Shown here: positions 46,796 to 54,192 of the stretch, in pieces
Position numbering within the stretch: position 1 is the first letter of the stretch
Layout: each line of letters starts with the position of its first letter
DNA from: Vicingaceae bacterium
GTDB taxonomy: Bacteria; Bacteroidota; Bacteroidia; Flavobacteriales_E; Vicingaceae
Assembly: GCA_028245195.1 (NCBI GenBank)
Contig: JAOKCF010000013.1
Coordinates: 1-54,845, forward strand
Length of the DNA: 54,845 nucleotides
Reading direction: 5' to 3'
Translations under genes and position numbers: made by a program
The notes under the pieces: generated by a model
Told to the model about the DNA's origin: nothing
Database searches by the model: none
The model's input: only the letters and a program-made list of their open reading frames with translations

Positions 46796-47164
46796 ATGAA
46801 CAGTAAACAACAAGATGAACTAACACAATGGTTATCAAATAAGAACTATAATTTCTATGTGACAACCACATTCAAAAACAAGTTATCCGATGAGACAATC
46901 AATAGAAAGATGGAACATTTCAGTAACCATTACCTAATTGAAGAACTGTTTTGGGTAAGAGAGTATACAACAGATAGAAAACCACACATCCATATGGTAA
47001 TTAAAACAAACAAGATTCTTAAATCCTACAACAAACTTCCCAAATTACTCAAGGATTGGGGTAATACGGATTTTAGATTATTCGAGAAATCAAAATCTAC
47101 TCGATGTATATCGTATTTAAATAAAGAGTATCACCATCAGAACTCACTATGGGGAATCAAATAA
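46796..47164 (+). CDS. Minimal HUH endonuclease, rolling-circle Rep type
   Basis: A 122-residue protein carrying all three Rep motifs in order. Motif I-like FYVTTTF is at 20-25 with flank. Motif II is PHIHMVI, with the metal-binding His pair at 64 and 66. Motif III is YLNK at 107-110, the YxxK pattern with Tyr107 as likely nicking residue. A Glu before motif II (Glu56, VREYTTDRKPH) fits the third metal ligand. The 41-residue gap between motifs II and III fits Rep proteins better than IS200-type transposases (about 60). There is no helicase domain, so host helicase would be needed. The gene lies directly after the hairpin-rich spacer. This is a motif-based call by eye. Confidence 0.65.
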   Translation: MNSKQQDELTQWLSNKNYNFYVTTTFKNKLSDETINRKMEHFSNHYLIEELFWVREYTTDRKPHIHMVIKTNKILKSYNKLPKLLKDWGNTDFRLFEKSKSTRCISYLNKEYHHQNSLWGIK

Positions 47165-47181
47165 CAAAGGAGAATAACAAT

Positions 47182-47451
47182 ATGAAGAAAGATACAGGTC
47201 AACTACATGGGGAGTTAATGAACTCACTCTACCAGTTCACAAAGGATATTGGAATACATCTACCACCAGATAAAATAGAACCCACTACAACCTCTCTAAT
47301 AGATGTATTCATTAACTACGAGAGATATAGAGAATCAATCCTTGAGAATGGTAAGAAAGTATTAGGGAAGTCAATTGGGATGTTACCCATTGAAAAACAA
47401 GAACTAATCAAACAAAAAATGAAATCTAAAATGAAGGATTCAGATGAATAA
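47182..47451 (+). CDS. Unknown small protein, second gene of the rep operon
   Basis: An 89-residue protein from ATG 47182, which has a good Shine-Dalgarno (AAAGGAG, about 9 nt upstream). That is uncommon in Bacteroidota and favours this start over the ATG at 47149 inside rep. It is mostly helical with a basic C-terminus (ELIKQKMKSKMKDSDE). I see no known domain. Its end overlaps the next gene by 8 bp. From its place between Rep and excisionase it may be an accessory replication or copy-control factor, but that is inference only. Confidence 0.65.
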   Translation: MKKDTGQLHGELMNSLYQFTKDIGIHLPPDKIEPTTTSLIDVFINYERYRESILENGKKVLGKSIGMLPIEKQELIKQKMKSKMKDSDE

Positions 47452-47620
47452 CATAAAATCTAAGATTGAAATGTCCAACAGAATCACCCAAACATCTGAA
47501 GATATCTTAAACAGTATCAAAACTCAAAACATTGATAGATTCAGAGAAAATCTTCAGTTGTTCATTATACAATTTAAATTATATAGAGACCAGATAGGAG
47601 ATGAATATGAACGAAGATAA
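47444..47620 (+). CDS. Unknown 58-residue protein of the rep operon
   Basis: ATG 47444 to TAA 47618-47620. It overlaps the upstream gene (8 bp) and the downstream gene (14 bp), which supports it as real. It looks like one long helical hairpin (KIEMSNRITQTSEDILNSIK, then FRENLQLFIIQFKLYRDQIG). No family recognised. Confidence 0.55.
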   Translation: MNNIKSKIEMSNRITQTSEDILNSIKTQNIDRFRENLQLFIIQFKLYRDQIGDEYERR

Positions 47621-47858
47621 ACTACTAACTAAATATCAAGTGATGGATTACCTCAACATCAGTAGACGTCACTTTGAGAAATTGGTAACGGAAGAAAACC
47701 TCCCCATCATTAAGATTACTCAGAATAAGAGGTATGTAAGAAGTTCTCACCTTAACCGATACATTGATGAACGAACCATCAATAAACCTCAGGAGACGAA
47801 CCAAGAATCAGAACCTGAAGAATCATTCCAATGGAAGAATATTTGGGGTAAGAATTGA
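47607..47858 (+). CDS. Excisionase-like HTH DNA-binding protein
   Basis: An 83-residue protein from ATG 47607; GGAG sits 6 nt before it, whereas the ATG at 47601 is too close. Residues ~4-52 match the MerR/excisionase (HTH_17) fold: LLTKYQVMDYLNISRRHFEK, then LPIIKITQNKRYVRSSHLNRYID. Such proteins direct excision or regulate their element. A linker rich in Gln, Glu and Pro leads to an unusual C-terminal tail, FQWKNIWGKN. That tail and its linker recur as a fragment at 54681-54761. No integrase is visible in the window. Confidence 0.8.
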   Translation: MNEDKLLTKYQVMDYLNISRRHFEKLVTEENLPIIKITQNKRYVRSSHLNRYIDERTINKPQETNQESEPEESFQWKNIWGKN

Positions 47859-47883
47859 AACTTGTGATTTTAATTATAACTAT

Positions 47884-48297
47884 CTAAAGGAATGGATTAT
47901 CCTTTTTGAGACTAACATTGAAGTAAAACTTGGGTTGTTCTTTTGAAAGGGATTGTAGTTTGTATTCGAATTCATGACGTCCTTTTTTTATTGAGTTTAA
48001 TACTTCAAATTGTAGAACAAAACCCTGTAATGAAAAATCATCTAATTTTTCAGAAAATACATAATTCCCTAGAAAGGTATACTTTTTATAAATTAGAAAA
48101 AAACTATATGGGAGTTGTCCGTTCTCTACCTTTACTCTCTCTCCAATTTGTGATTCGAAGGTATTATCATCATCTAATATGTATTCTTCCTCTTTGTTTT
48201 CCACTATTTCAACATTCTTATGATGTTTTGAAAACCGTATCATTCTATAAATAAAGAATACAAAAATCAGTATCCCGATTCCAATAAATATTTCCAT
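47884..48297 (-). CDS. Unknown membrane-anchored protein
   Basis: A 137-residue protein with one N-terminal membrane segment (MEIFIGIGILIFVFFIYRMI). The soluble domain is mainly beta (RVKVENGQLPYSFFLIYKKY, FSLQGFVLQFEVL). No family recognised. Its layout resembles 52661-53227, another island protein with an N-terminal anchor followed by a mixed beta domain. It converges on the excisionase-like gene and is 14 bp downstream of the next minus-strand gene. Confidence 0.65.
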   Translation of the reverse strand: MEIFIGIGILIFVFFIYRMIRFSKHHKNVEIVENKEEEYILDDDNTFESQIGERVKVENGQLPYSFFLIYKKYTFLGNYVFSEKLDDFSLQGFVLQFEVLNSIKKGRHEFEYKLQSLSKEQPKFYFNVSLKKDNPFL

Positions 48298-48311
48298 AAA
48301 AATCTAAATAA

Positions 48312-48632
48312 TTAGTCAAATTGTTTTGTTTCTCCTTTAGTTCCACGTGACAAACTTGTCATTTCTCCATTCCAATTAGTTAACATTACTTTTAACATAT
48401 CATTGTCCCCTAATTCTAACATCATTTTATTATCTAATGGTTCTTTTCTTATTTCTTTATACTCCAATTCTCCATTTACTTTATTAAAAACGACCCCCCT
48501 AGTATCTCCTAAATCATGAAATTCGAATTTAGTTGTTGTGTTAATATTAGTCGACCCTGTAATTAAAAAGATTAATAAAATCCCACAGATTCCTGACAGT
48601 ACTCCGATTGTAAAGTTTTTCTCAATTTTCAT
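48312..48632 (-). CDS. Unknown single-span membrane protein
   Basis: A 106-residue protein with a Lys-flanked N-terminal membrane segment (MKIEKNFTIGVLSGICGILL, continuing IFLITGS) and a short soluble part (KFEFHDLGDTRGVVFNK, MMLELGDNDMLKVMLTNW). No family recognised. A truncated paralogue lies at 54043-54192, matching the first ~46 residues, so this gene is part of the duplicated module. Confidence 0.7.
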   Translation of the reverse strand: MKIEKNFTIGVLSGICGILLIFLITGSTNINTTTKFEFHDLGDTRGVVFNKVNGELEYKEIRKEPLDNKMMLELGDNDMLKVMLTNWNGEMTSLSRGTKGETKQFD

Positions 48633-48688
48633 AGTTTCAATTTTTTGTTCAATTCAAATCTAACTAAAAATATTCTTATTGAAGAAAA
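48494..48688. repeat. Island direct repeat 1, copy 1
   Basis: About 195 bp nearly identical to 54055-54249. It covers the 5' part of the 48312-48632 gene and its upstream region, up to TTTTTATTGAAGAAAA-type sequence. The homology continues, more weakly, into the small-protein and DUF6150 genes. Confidence 0.85.
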
Positions 48689-48694
48689 CGTATA

Positions 48695-48926
48695 GGGGTA
48701 CTATTTAACTGTAAACCGATTCAAACCTTTTCGTTGGGTTTGAAAATGGGTGGTTTATATGTCGAAGTCAGGTTTTTATAGTTGGGAGAAAACTAACCTT
48801 AATTTCTCCTTAAAATCAATGTTGAAGAAGTTAGTATCACCATTTAAGAAACTCTTTAGTAGGTTGAAAATGAATACGAAGAGAATAGATGATTTGAATG
48901 GGGTATTGAAGAGGATGGTTAACTAA
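48695..48926. repeat. Island direct repeat 2, copy 1 (small-protein locus)
   Basis: About 230 bp matching 51997-52228. It opens GGGGTACTATTTAACTGTAA. A conserved leader hairpin (TCAAACC...GGTTTGA) and GGTGGTTTAT precede the ATG of the 55-residue protein, and the repeat ends with its stop codon. Confidence 0.85.
48759..48926 (+). CDS. 55-residue cationic amphipathic protein, copy 1
   Basis: ATG 48759 to TAA 48924-48926, read against the surrounding minus-strand genes. The protein is Lys/Arg-rich with amphipathic helices (LKSMLKKLVSPFKKLFSRLK) after a MSxSGxYSW start. Its copy at 52061-52228 has the same length and 47 of 55 identical residues. Of 19 differing codons, 11 are synonymous, including a CTC/TTA pair that needs two changes and still gives Leu. 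That pattern indicates selection on the protein. GGTGG 5-9 nt upstream may serve as ribosome site. It overlaps the end of the DUF6150 gene by 4 bp. Possible roles include membrane-active peptide, toxin or nucleic-acid-binding protein; nothing decides. Confidence 0.65.
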   Translation: MSKSGFYSWEKTNLNFSLKSMLKKLVSPFKKLFSRLKMNTKRIDDLNGVLKRMVN

Positions 48927-49165
48927 TACATCAAATGTTGTTTTGATTTATCTCTCCAACCTGATTGATTTTTATACTTCACAAAGAATATTTTCAAATC
49001 ACATTGATTTTCATATTCAACTACAAACACCTTTACATCAGATTGATTTTCATACTCCACTACAAATACCTTAACATCATATTGGTTAGAGTAATCAACT
49101 GAGAATACCTTTTGAGAATAGGATGTTAGTGGTAGTAGAAACAATATGAAGAGGATGTGTTTCAT
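48923..49165 (-). CDS. DUF6150-like secreted repeat protein, copy 1
   Basis: An 80-residue protein with signal peptide (to TSYSQ). Four 13-residue units follow, of the form VFVVEYENQSDVK (KVFSVDYSNQYDV, KVFVVEYENQSDV, KVFVVEYENQCDL, KIFFVKYKNQSGW). The tail RDKSKQHLMY is typical of the DUF6150 family as I recall it. The short regular strands suggest a small beta-solenoid in the periplasm or on the surface. A second copy with more units is at 54329-54658. Confidence 0.8.
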   Translation of the reverse strand: MKHILFILFLLPLTSYSQKVFSVDYSNQYDVKVFVVEYENQSDVKVFVVEYENQCDLKIFFVKYKNQSGWRDKSKQHLMY

Positions 49166-49172
49166 TTGTACT

Positions 49173-49568
49173 TTATTTATTTTTCATCTTATGGACCACA
49201 TTGAAAGGATTAAACCTCGTAGTGAGGTTGTCCTCAGGATAAACTAATACTATATCACCATTACTCCTTTTCGTATATGAAAAATGGATTTTAGTTGGTT
49301 TTCTGAGTGGATAATCATGAAACCCTTTCAACTTTATCCAATTGTCTATCTCCTTATGATATAGGTCGTAACCTTTTTTAAAACCATCTATCTGAATTCC
49401 ATTATCATCACAGGGAGACCCACAAGTCGTCTTAACTTCGACTCTATTTGTTCTTGACAACAAAACAATAACCTTAACACCTCTACATTTAAAATACTTT
49501 AAAGAATCATCAGGGTTGATTCCTAGTCGATACTTATCCTCACTACAACTTTGAACTGTTAACTTCAT
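49173..49568 (-). CDS. Unknown small protein
   Basis: A 131-residue protein from ATG 49568 (a GTG at 49574 is possible). It contains a Cys cluster (SCSEDKYRLG, FKCRG, TTCGSPCDDNG) and a basic C-terminal half (PLRKPTKIHFSYTKRSNGD). There is no clear signal peptide and no known family. It starts 13 bp after the stop of the large 750-residue gene and ends 7 bp before the DUF6150 start, so the three are probably co-transcribed. Confidence 0.6.
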   Translation of the reverse strand: MKLTVQSCSEDKYRLGINPDDSLKYFKCRGVKVIVLLSRTNRVEVKTTCGSPCDDNGIQIDGFKKGYDLYHKEIDNWIKLKGFHDYPLRKPTKIHFSYTKRSNGDIVLVYPEDNLTTRFNPFNVVHKMKNK

Positions 49569-49580
49569 TATCACCGTTCA

Positions 49581-51833
49581 TTACTTTCTCAACCCCTTAG
49601 TATTCTGATTGATTTTATACATCTGATAGGTTTGGATACCTGTCAGTAGGTTGTTGAATTTAACTGATGAATTGATACTCTCAAGGGATTGAGATACAGA
49701 GTGGTTTAAATCATCAATCGAAGAAGAAGTCACGTAAGACATTTCTTGAAGTTCTAAAATTAAATTTGACTCCATTCGTTGAACACTAAGAATAAGATCA
49801 CTGATTCCCTCTTCGACATTTTTCAATCTTTCGGAGACTTCAGTCTCCCAGGTTGAATTGAATATCCCTAATTTATCTAACTTCTCATAGATTTCATAGA
49901 AAGTGATTTTATCATCCCGAATAAGAGAATCAATCATATTAAGAGAATGAAAAAATAATAGATTCCACAAATAAATCTGATTTTCCAATAGTCCAATAGA
50001 ATCCTTCAAATTAAAGTTCTTATGGTACACATCAATTATTCTCTTACATTCTGACAATGACATATCAGTTTTACGACTCAAACTCTTTGCTCTGTCGAAC
50101 TTTGATTTATCATCAACACTATATTCTTTAATTTCATCAAAAATGTTTTTGATGTTTGATTTTTTTGTATCTAAATAATTCTTAATTTTTATAAATGATT
50201 TAATATAATTATCTCCTTTCCCCTGTATAATATCCTGATTCTTCCTGATAATTGTGTTTAATTCATCTTCCCCTTCAAAAATGTCTATCTCACCATTGTT
50301 ATCCTTATCAATTTTTCTGAATAAGGTCTTTTTTAATGAATCTACTTGTTTTGTTTTCTTTTCAAGATCACTCTTTTTTGTTTTCAATTCCACCTCTTTT
50401 TCCTTTAGTAGTTCATTATTGAACATAGTTCCAATATATGAGAGTATATCATTGATGAGGGGTGAATTGAATGATAACTTATATTCGTGTGAAGAGTCGA
50501 AAGTATGACTACTACGTCCTAATCTAAAATTTGAATCAGTATATTTAAATATGAAGGAATTATCTTTATTCTTGAAGGTAATCAAATAATATCCTTCATT
50601 GGTTTGTTTATTTCTTTTAAAAATATCAAATTTTATCTCTTGAATTAGTTTATCCCAATCGTATGGGGACGGTTTACCAGAGAGTAATTCCTTTTTCCCA
50701 TTTATTATTGTGATATCGGGGTAATTTAGTCTTGATTGAAATCCTTTTTTCAACGGGGAATAGTTTGCGGGGGGGAAAAATAAAATACCTTCATCTCCAT
50801 CAATTATCCCAAATAATAATTCTCTTTTAAGTATCGTACCTTTATAACTCACATTCCCAAGTGGGAATATTTGACCTTGTGGGGTATTTTCTTTTTTAAT
50901 CAATTGTTCTCGAATTTGAGTATTCCAAATATTTGTTCTAAACATTTTCGGTTTGATCAGATCTCTAATACTATCTAAGTCATGGTAATTGGAACTCCCT
51001 TTATAACTCACTTTGATATGTCGAATGATTTCAAATGGATTATCAAAACTTTCTAAGGTATCTAAAATAGACTCAAAATTATTAGAACCATTCTGACGTA
51101 TTTCTTTTTCTTCTTTTTCCTTCTGAAGTCTTTCCTTTTCTTCTTTGGTAACTGGAATACTTTCTTCAAGATTGGTACCCCCTAATTCTTCGTCATCAAC
51201 GGGTGTCAATGTTGGAGGATTTTCTTTAAGAAAGTTTTGAAAATCTTTAAATATTTGATATCCAAACTTAGAATCATTCCCAATAACGTTCCCGATTTTT
51301 AAACCATCAAATAATATGTTCCCTTTACCCACAAAACCTTTTTCCTGTAAGGTGAATTTTAAGACTTGTTCATAAGAGAATATTTTTCCTGTGGAACCAT
51401 TAGTGTAATTGGAAATTATACTACCATCCTTTAATACGATTATTGAATTTTTAAATCCAAAAACTATTTCATCATACTTTTCATCGATTCTATCTTTAAG
51501 TTCTTTTGGTGATGACCATCCACTGTATTGGTTTTTTATTTCCGTTTTTAGTACGATTAAATTTTTACCAAAAGTATTTTTATCGTTTTTGTGTTTATCA
51601 ATGAATTCTTGAAAGTTACTTTTTACACTTTTGGGTGTGGAATTATTTTGTCCTTCTTCTTTGATTTCACTAGAACTCCCTTTCTGTTGAATCATCCCTT
51701 TCAGTATAATCTCACATTCATCATCTGGAACACCCAACTCTTTAGATTTTCTAAATATTACTTCTCTTTCCTTATCGGAAATTACTCCATCAACCAAACA
51801 GAGTTCTATGAATTTTATAAGTTGTTCGTTCAT
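49581..51833 (-). CDS. Large unknown protein with TerB-like start, EF-hand loop and coiled coils
   Basis: A 750-residue protein, the largest in the island. Residues 1-52 look like a TerB-type acidic helical segment (LVDGVISDKEREVIFRKSKE). A charged coiled coil at about 225-245 is rich in KEEKERLQKEKEEKE. A canonical EF-hand loop, DKDNNGEIDIFE, is at 508-519 with acidic residues at positions 1, 3 and 12. Another coiled coil precedes it (about 470-500). The end has long helices (VSERLKNVEEGISDLILSVQ) like a tail or receptor fold. There is no signal peptide or membrane segment, so it is probably cytoplasmic and may bind calcium. I cannot assign it to a known defence or phage family. Confidence 0.7.
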   Translation of the reverse strand: MNEQLIKFIELCLVDGVISDKEREVIFRKSKELGVPDDECEIILKGMIQQKGSSSEIKEEGQNNSTPKSVKSNFQEFIDKHKNDKNTFGKNLIVLKTEIKNQYSGWSSPKELKDRIDEKYDEIVFGFKNSIIVLKDGSIISNYTNGSTGKIFSYEQVLKFTLQEKGFVGKGNILFDGLKIGNVIGNDSKFGYQIFKDFQNFLKENPPTLTPVDDEELGGTNLEESIPVTKEEKERLQKEKEEKEIRQNGSNNFESILDTLESFDNPFEIIRHIKVSYKGSSNYHDLDSIRDLIKPKMFRTNIWNTQIREQLIKKENTPQGQIFPLGNVSYKGTILKRELLFGIIDGDEGILFFPPANYSPLKKGFQSRLNYPDITIINGKKELLSGKPSPYDWDKLIQEIKFDIFKRNKQTNEGYYLITFKNKDNSFIFKYTDSNFRLGRSSHTFDSSHEYKLSFNSPLINDILSYIGTMFNNELLKEKEVELKTKKSDLEKKTKQVDSLKKTLFRKIDKDNNGEIDIFEGEDELNTIIRKNQDIIQGKGDNYIKSFIKIKNYLDTKKSNIKNIFDEIKEYSVDDKSKFDRAKSLSRKTDMSLSECKRIIDVYHKNFNLKDSIGLLENQIYLWNLLFFHSLNMIDSLIRDDKITFYEIYEKLDKLGIFNSTWETEVSERLKNVEEGISDLILSVQRMESNLILELQEMSYVTSSSIDDLNHSVSQSLESINSSVKFNNLLTGIQTYQMYKINQNTKGLRK

Positions 51834-51985
51834 GTTTATTTCTTTAAATTGAGGGGTATCTGTTCTACCACGTTGAGGTTTGTTTTATTTAATCTGAATA
51901 GTTTCATCCTCTTAATTTATAAACATCAAGATACAAATTTTAAATAAAAACTTTCCGATTGGTGGAAGAGGATGAGTATCACTTA

Positions 51986-52000
51986 GGGGGTGGGGGGGGG
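51986..52000 (+). promoter_or_regulatory. G5-T-G9 tract upstream of small-protein copy 2
   Basis: GGGGGTGGGGGGGGG about 60 nt before the ATG at 52061. The equivalent place in copy 1 has only G4 (48695-48698), and the decayed third copy has G5-TA-G5 (about 54250-54261). Tract length therefore varies between copies. Poly-G tracts in promoters can cause phase variation or form quadruplexes. Confidence 0.4.
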
Positions 52001-52228
52001 TACTATTTAACTGTAATCCGAACCAAACCTTTCCATTGTGTTTGAAAGTGGGTGGTTTATATGTCGATGTCAGGTTCTTATAGTTGGGTGAAACCTAACC
52101 TTAATTTCTCCTTAAAATCAATGTTGAAGAAGTTAGTATCTCCCTTTAAGAAGTTATTCAGTAGGTTAAAGTTGAATACTAAGAGTATTGATGGGTTGAA
52201 TGGAGTGTTGAAGAGGATGGTTGGTTAA
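51997..52228. repeat. Island direct repeat 2, copy 2 (small-protein locus)
   Basis: Matches 48695-48926 from GGGGTACTATTTAACTGTAA through the stop codon of the 55-residue protein. The leader hairpin arms are less perfect here (CAAAC...GTTTG). Homology ends shortly after the stop. Confidence 0.85.
52061..52228 (+). CDS. 55-residue cationic amphipathic protein, copy 2
   Basis: ATG 52061 to TAA 52226-52228, the same length as copy 1. Codons 13-26 are identical. In codons 27-49, fourteen codons differ and eleven of these are silent. The variable positions cluster at the N-terminus (3, 6, 10, 12) and near the end (38, 42, 45, 55). The helical core KSMLKKLVSPFKKLFSRLK is unchanged. It stands between minus-strand genes with no co-directional neighbour, so it must have its own promoter in the conserved leader. 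Confidence 0.65.
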   Translation: MSMSGSYSWVKPNLNFSLKSMLKKLVSPFKKLFSRLKLNTKSIDGLNGVLKRMVG

Positions 52229-52273
52229 CTTGATACGTTCTTGTATTTCTGATTGATAAGAAACATGGTGTAA

Positions 52274-52519
52274 TCAAAGTTTTAATTTTTTCCCAATAGG
52301 GATTAAGATAACGAGTAGAATTATATAAACATAAAATGGTAAATCTTCTAATATTTCATTTACGAGGTTCAAAAACCCACCCATAAAAACAATAACTCCT
52401 CCAAGTATTATATATCCACTAATCCTGTTTTGAACTTTACTTCCTAACAACATTAATACTATTCCTAATACAATAAAAGATATATTAAATTCCCAATTTA
52501 TCCCATTAATAATTTCCAT
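52274..52519 (-). CDS. Unknown small membrane protein
   Basis: An 81-residue hydrophobic protein with three likely membrane segments (FNISFIVLGIVLMLLG, YIILGGVIVFMGGFL, YVYIILLVILIPIG) and a basic C-terminus (KKLKL). It faces the plus-strand small protein gene with 45 bp between stops. No family recognised. It could be an immunity or holin-like protein, but nothing specific supports this. Confidence 0.55.
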   Translation of the reverse strand: MEIINGINWEFNISFIVLGIVLMLLGSKVQNRISGYIILGGVIVFMGGFLNLVNEILEDLPFYVYIILLVILIPIGKKLKL

Positions 52520-52660
52520 AATATTTCAAATTTATAATTTCATTTCTCCTACTTTACCGAAATAATAAAGTCTGAGACATTTGTTCTAGTATTCAATTAA
52601 TTTCTGTTAGGTATGAATAGTGAATTGAAAGAGGAATATCTGGGAAAAACTAAACTTCCC

Positions 52661-53227
52661 TTAACTATCAATATAATGTAACCCCTGTTTAAATTTAATT
52701 AATTCCTTCCTACTAAACACTAACATAAACACTGATTGAAATTGGGTATTCTTTTCATATTCATAATCAGAATAGTCAGGAATAAAATCAAGGAGTTCAA
52801 CTACTAATCTATTAGATAATGACGTTCGTTTTAAAAAATTTTTAGATCCACTACAGTTATTGAATGACCCAATATCAATTTTAATTGTATCTCCGTTTAT
52901 TTCAACATTATCATCAGTGGGAAAGTAATTAAAATTAAAAACCCTTTCTTCCCACTTATCCCAACTGAATATTATCTTCTCTATACTTTCAATGGTTTTA
53001 CCGTTAGTATGAATAGTCACGAAAAGACTATATCCATTATTTCCTAACTCTCGACTTAATTTTAATTTATGACCTTTCTGAACTCCTTCATCTTCCGGAT
53101 TGTTATCTGGATTATTGAATTCTTTTAAATTCACCTCTTGAGGTATTTTATGACTGTTTCGTATTTTTCTGTTTTTCCATAAATAATATATGAAATACAG
53201 TACAACGGGAATAATTAAATACTTCAT
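52661..53227 (-). CDS. Unknown membrane-anchored protein
   Basis: A 188-residue protein with an N-terminal membrane segment (MKYLIIPVVLYFIYYLW) followed by a basic stretch (KNRKIRNSHK) and a soluble beta-rich domain (GYSLFVTIHTNGKTIES, IIFSWDKWEERVFNFN, VEINGDTIKIDIG). A late stretch reads FQSVFMLVFSRKELIKF. No family recognised. Its ATG overlaps the stop of the upstream gene by one base, so the two are coupled. Confidence 0.65.
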   Translation of the reverse strand: MKYLIIPVVLYFIYYLWKNRKIRNSHKIPQEVNLKEFNNPDNNPEDEGVQKGHKLKLSRELGNNGYSLFVTIHTNGKTIESIEKIIFSWDKWEERVFNFNYFPTDDNVEINGDTIKIDIGSFNNCSGSKNFLKRTSLSNRLVVELLDFIPDYSDYEYEKNTQFQSVFMLVFSRKELIKFKQGLHYIDS

Positions 53228-53541
53228 TACAAATGATTAAATGTAAATAATTTGTTTATTATGAAATAAAGAAATAGAATCACCAGATATGAAAACCCAA
53301 AAGAAAAAAACACTCCAAACAAAATCCCCAAACCCTTACCTCTTAAAGATGGTATCCCTTTTTTCAAAACCTTAATTCCTCTTATTAAATCTACAATCGA
53401 TTTAAAAACAACCATCTTAAAAATTCCTGTTTTAGAATCAAGATAACCTTTATAATACATAGGGTCTTTGGATCCAACTACAAAATCGGATATAATCAAT
53501 AAAATATTTGATAAAAAATAAGTAATAATCAGAATTGTCAT
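53227..53541 (-). CDS. Unknown multi-span membrane protein
   Basis: A 104-residue protein with two or three membrane segments (ILIITYFLSNILLIISDFVV near the start, GILFGVFFSFGFSYLVILFL near the end) separated by a basic loop (SIVDLIRGIKVLKKGI). Overlaps the next gene by one base. No family recognised. Confidence 0.6.
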   Translation of the reverse strand: MTILIITYFLSNILLIISDFVVGSKDPMYYKGYLDSKTGIFKMVVFKSIVDLIRGIKVLKKGIPSLRGKGLGILFGVFFSFGFSYLVILFLYFIINKLFTFNHL

Positions 53542-53590
53542 TTTCGATTTTTTTGTTAGAACCCTAAGATAAAATACTACCTTCGTCTTC

Positions 53591-53690
53591 TTATTTTTTA
53601 ATTAACCATTGGAGAAATTCTTTATCTGTTTTTCCAATTATTTCTTGTCAATATTCCTCTAATTTTTCACTTTCAATTTCAGAGAAATTT
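53591..53690 (-). pseudogene. Possible decayed coding fragment
   Basis: The minus strand encodes a plausible C-terminus, SEIESEKLEEY, then an in-frame TGA, then QEIIGKTDKEFLQWLIKK and a stop. There is no start codon. The composition looks coding, but the evidence is thin. The rest of 53542-53724 is empty. Confidence 0.3.
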
Positions 53691-53724
53691 GTAAGTTATG
53701 TTTTGACTAAAAAGAGTTGAAAAA

Positions 53725-53958
53725 TCAAAAACCAAGTTTTTTTTTGATTTTCTCAAAAAGAGTTGGATAAAACACTTTTCTTATTTCCTCCCAAAGTTCA
53801 GGGTCGTTAATCTGTAAAAAGAGATTGATATGGTTTATGGAAGAAGACTTTGTAATAGTAAACATTGTATAAACACCTAACTTCTCTTTTAGGTCTTGAG
53901 GAGTTTGAATTTTTTTTAAAATATCCTCTAATGTATCATTAGTACTTGAAGTTATCAT
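53725..53958 (-). CDS. Unknown small soluble protein
   Basis: A 77-residue protein with an amphipathic start (TLEDILKKIQTPQDLKEKLG), a hydrophobic middle (YTMFTITKSSSINHINLFLQ) and a basic end (LFEKIKKKLGF). No known family, no signal peptide. It is the first intact gene of the minus-strand block that runs to 52.3 kb. Confidence 0.5.
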   Translation of the reverse strand: MITSSTNDTLEDILKKIQTPQDLKEKLGVYTMFTITKSSSINHINLFLQINDPELWEEIRKVFYPTLFEKIKKKLGF

Positions 53959-54042
53959 AACTTGTTTTTTGAAATTTATCGTAAATATAAAAAAAGTATA
54001 ATAGAATTTACTGATTTAAAGATTGACCGATATATGATAATA

Positions 54043-54192
54043 TTAAAAGTGTAACCCCCTAGTATCTCCTAAATCATGAAATTCAAATTTAGTTGTTGTG
54101 TTAGGATTGGTCGACCCTGTAATTAAAAAGACTAATAAAATCCCACAGATTCCCGACAGTACTCCGATTTTAAAGTTTTTCTCAATTTTCAT
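54043..54192 (-). pseudogene. Truncated paralogue of the 48312-48632 membrane protein
   Basis: From ATG 54192 it encodes MKIEKNFKIGVLSGICGILL, continuing VFLITGSTN and KFEFHDLGDTRG. This matches the other copy closely, then ends after 49 residues at TAA 54043-54045. The membrane segment is kept and the soluble part is lost. Confidence 0.75.
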
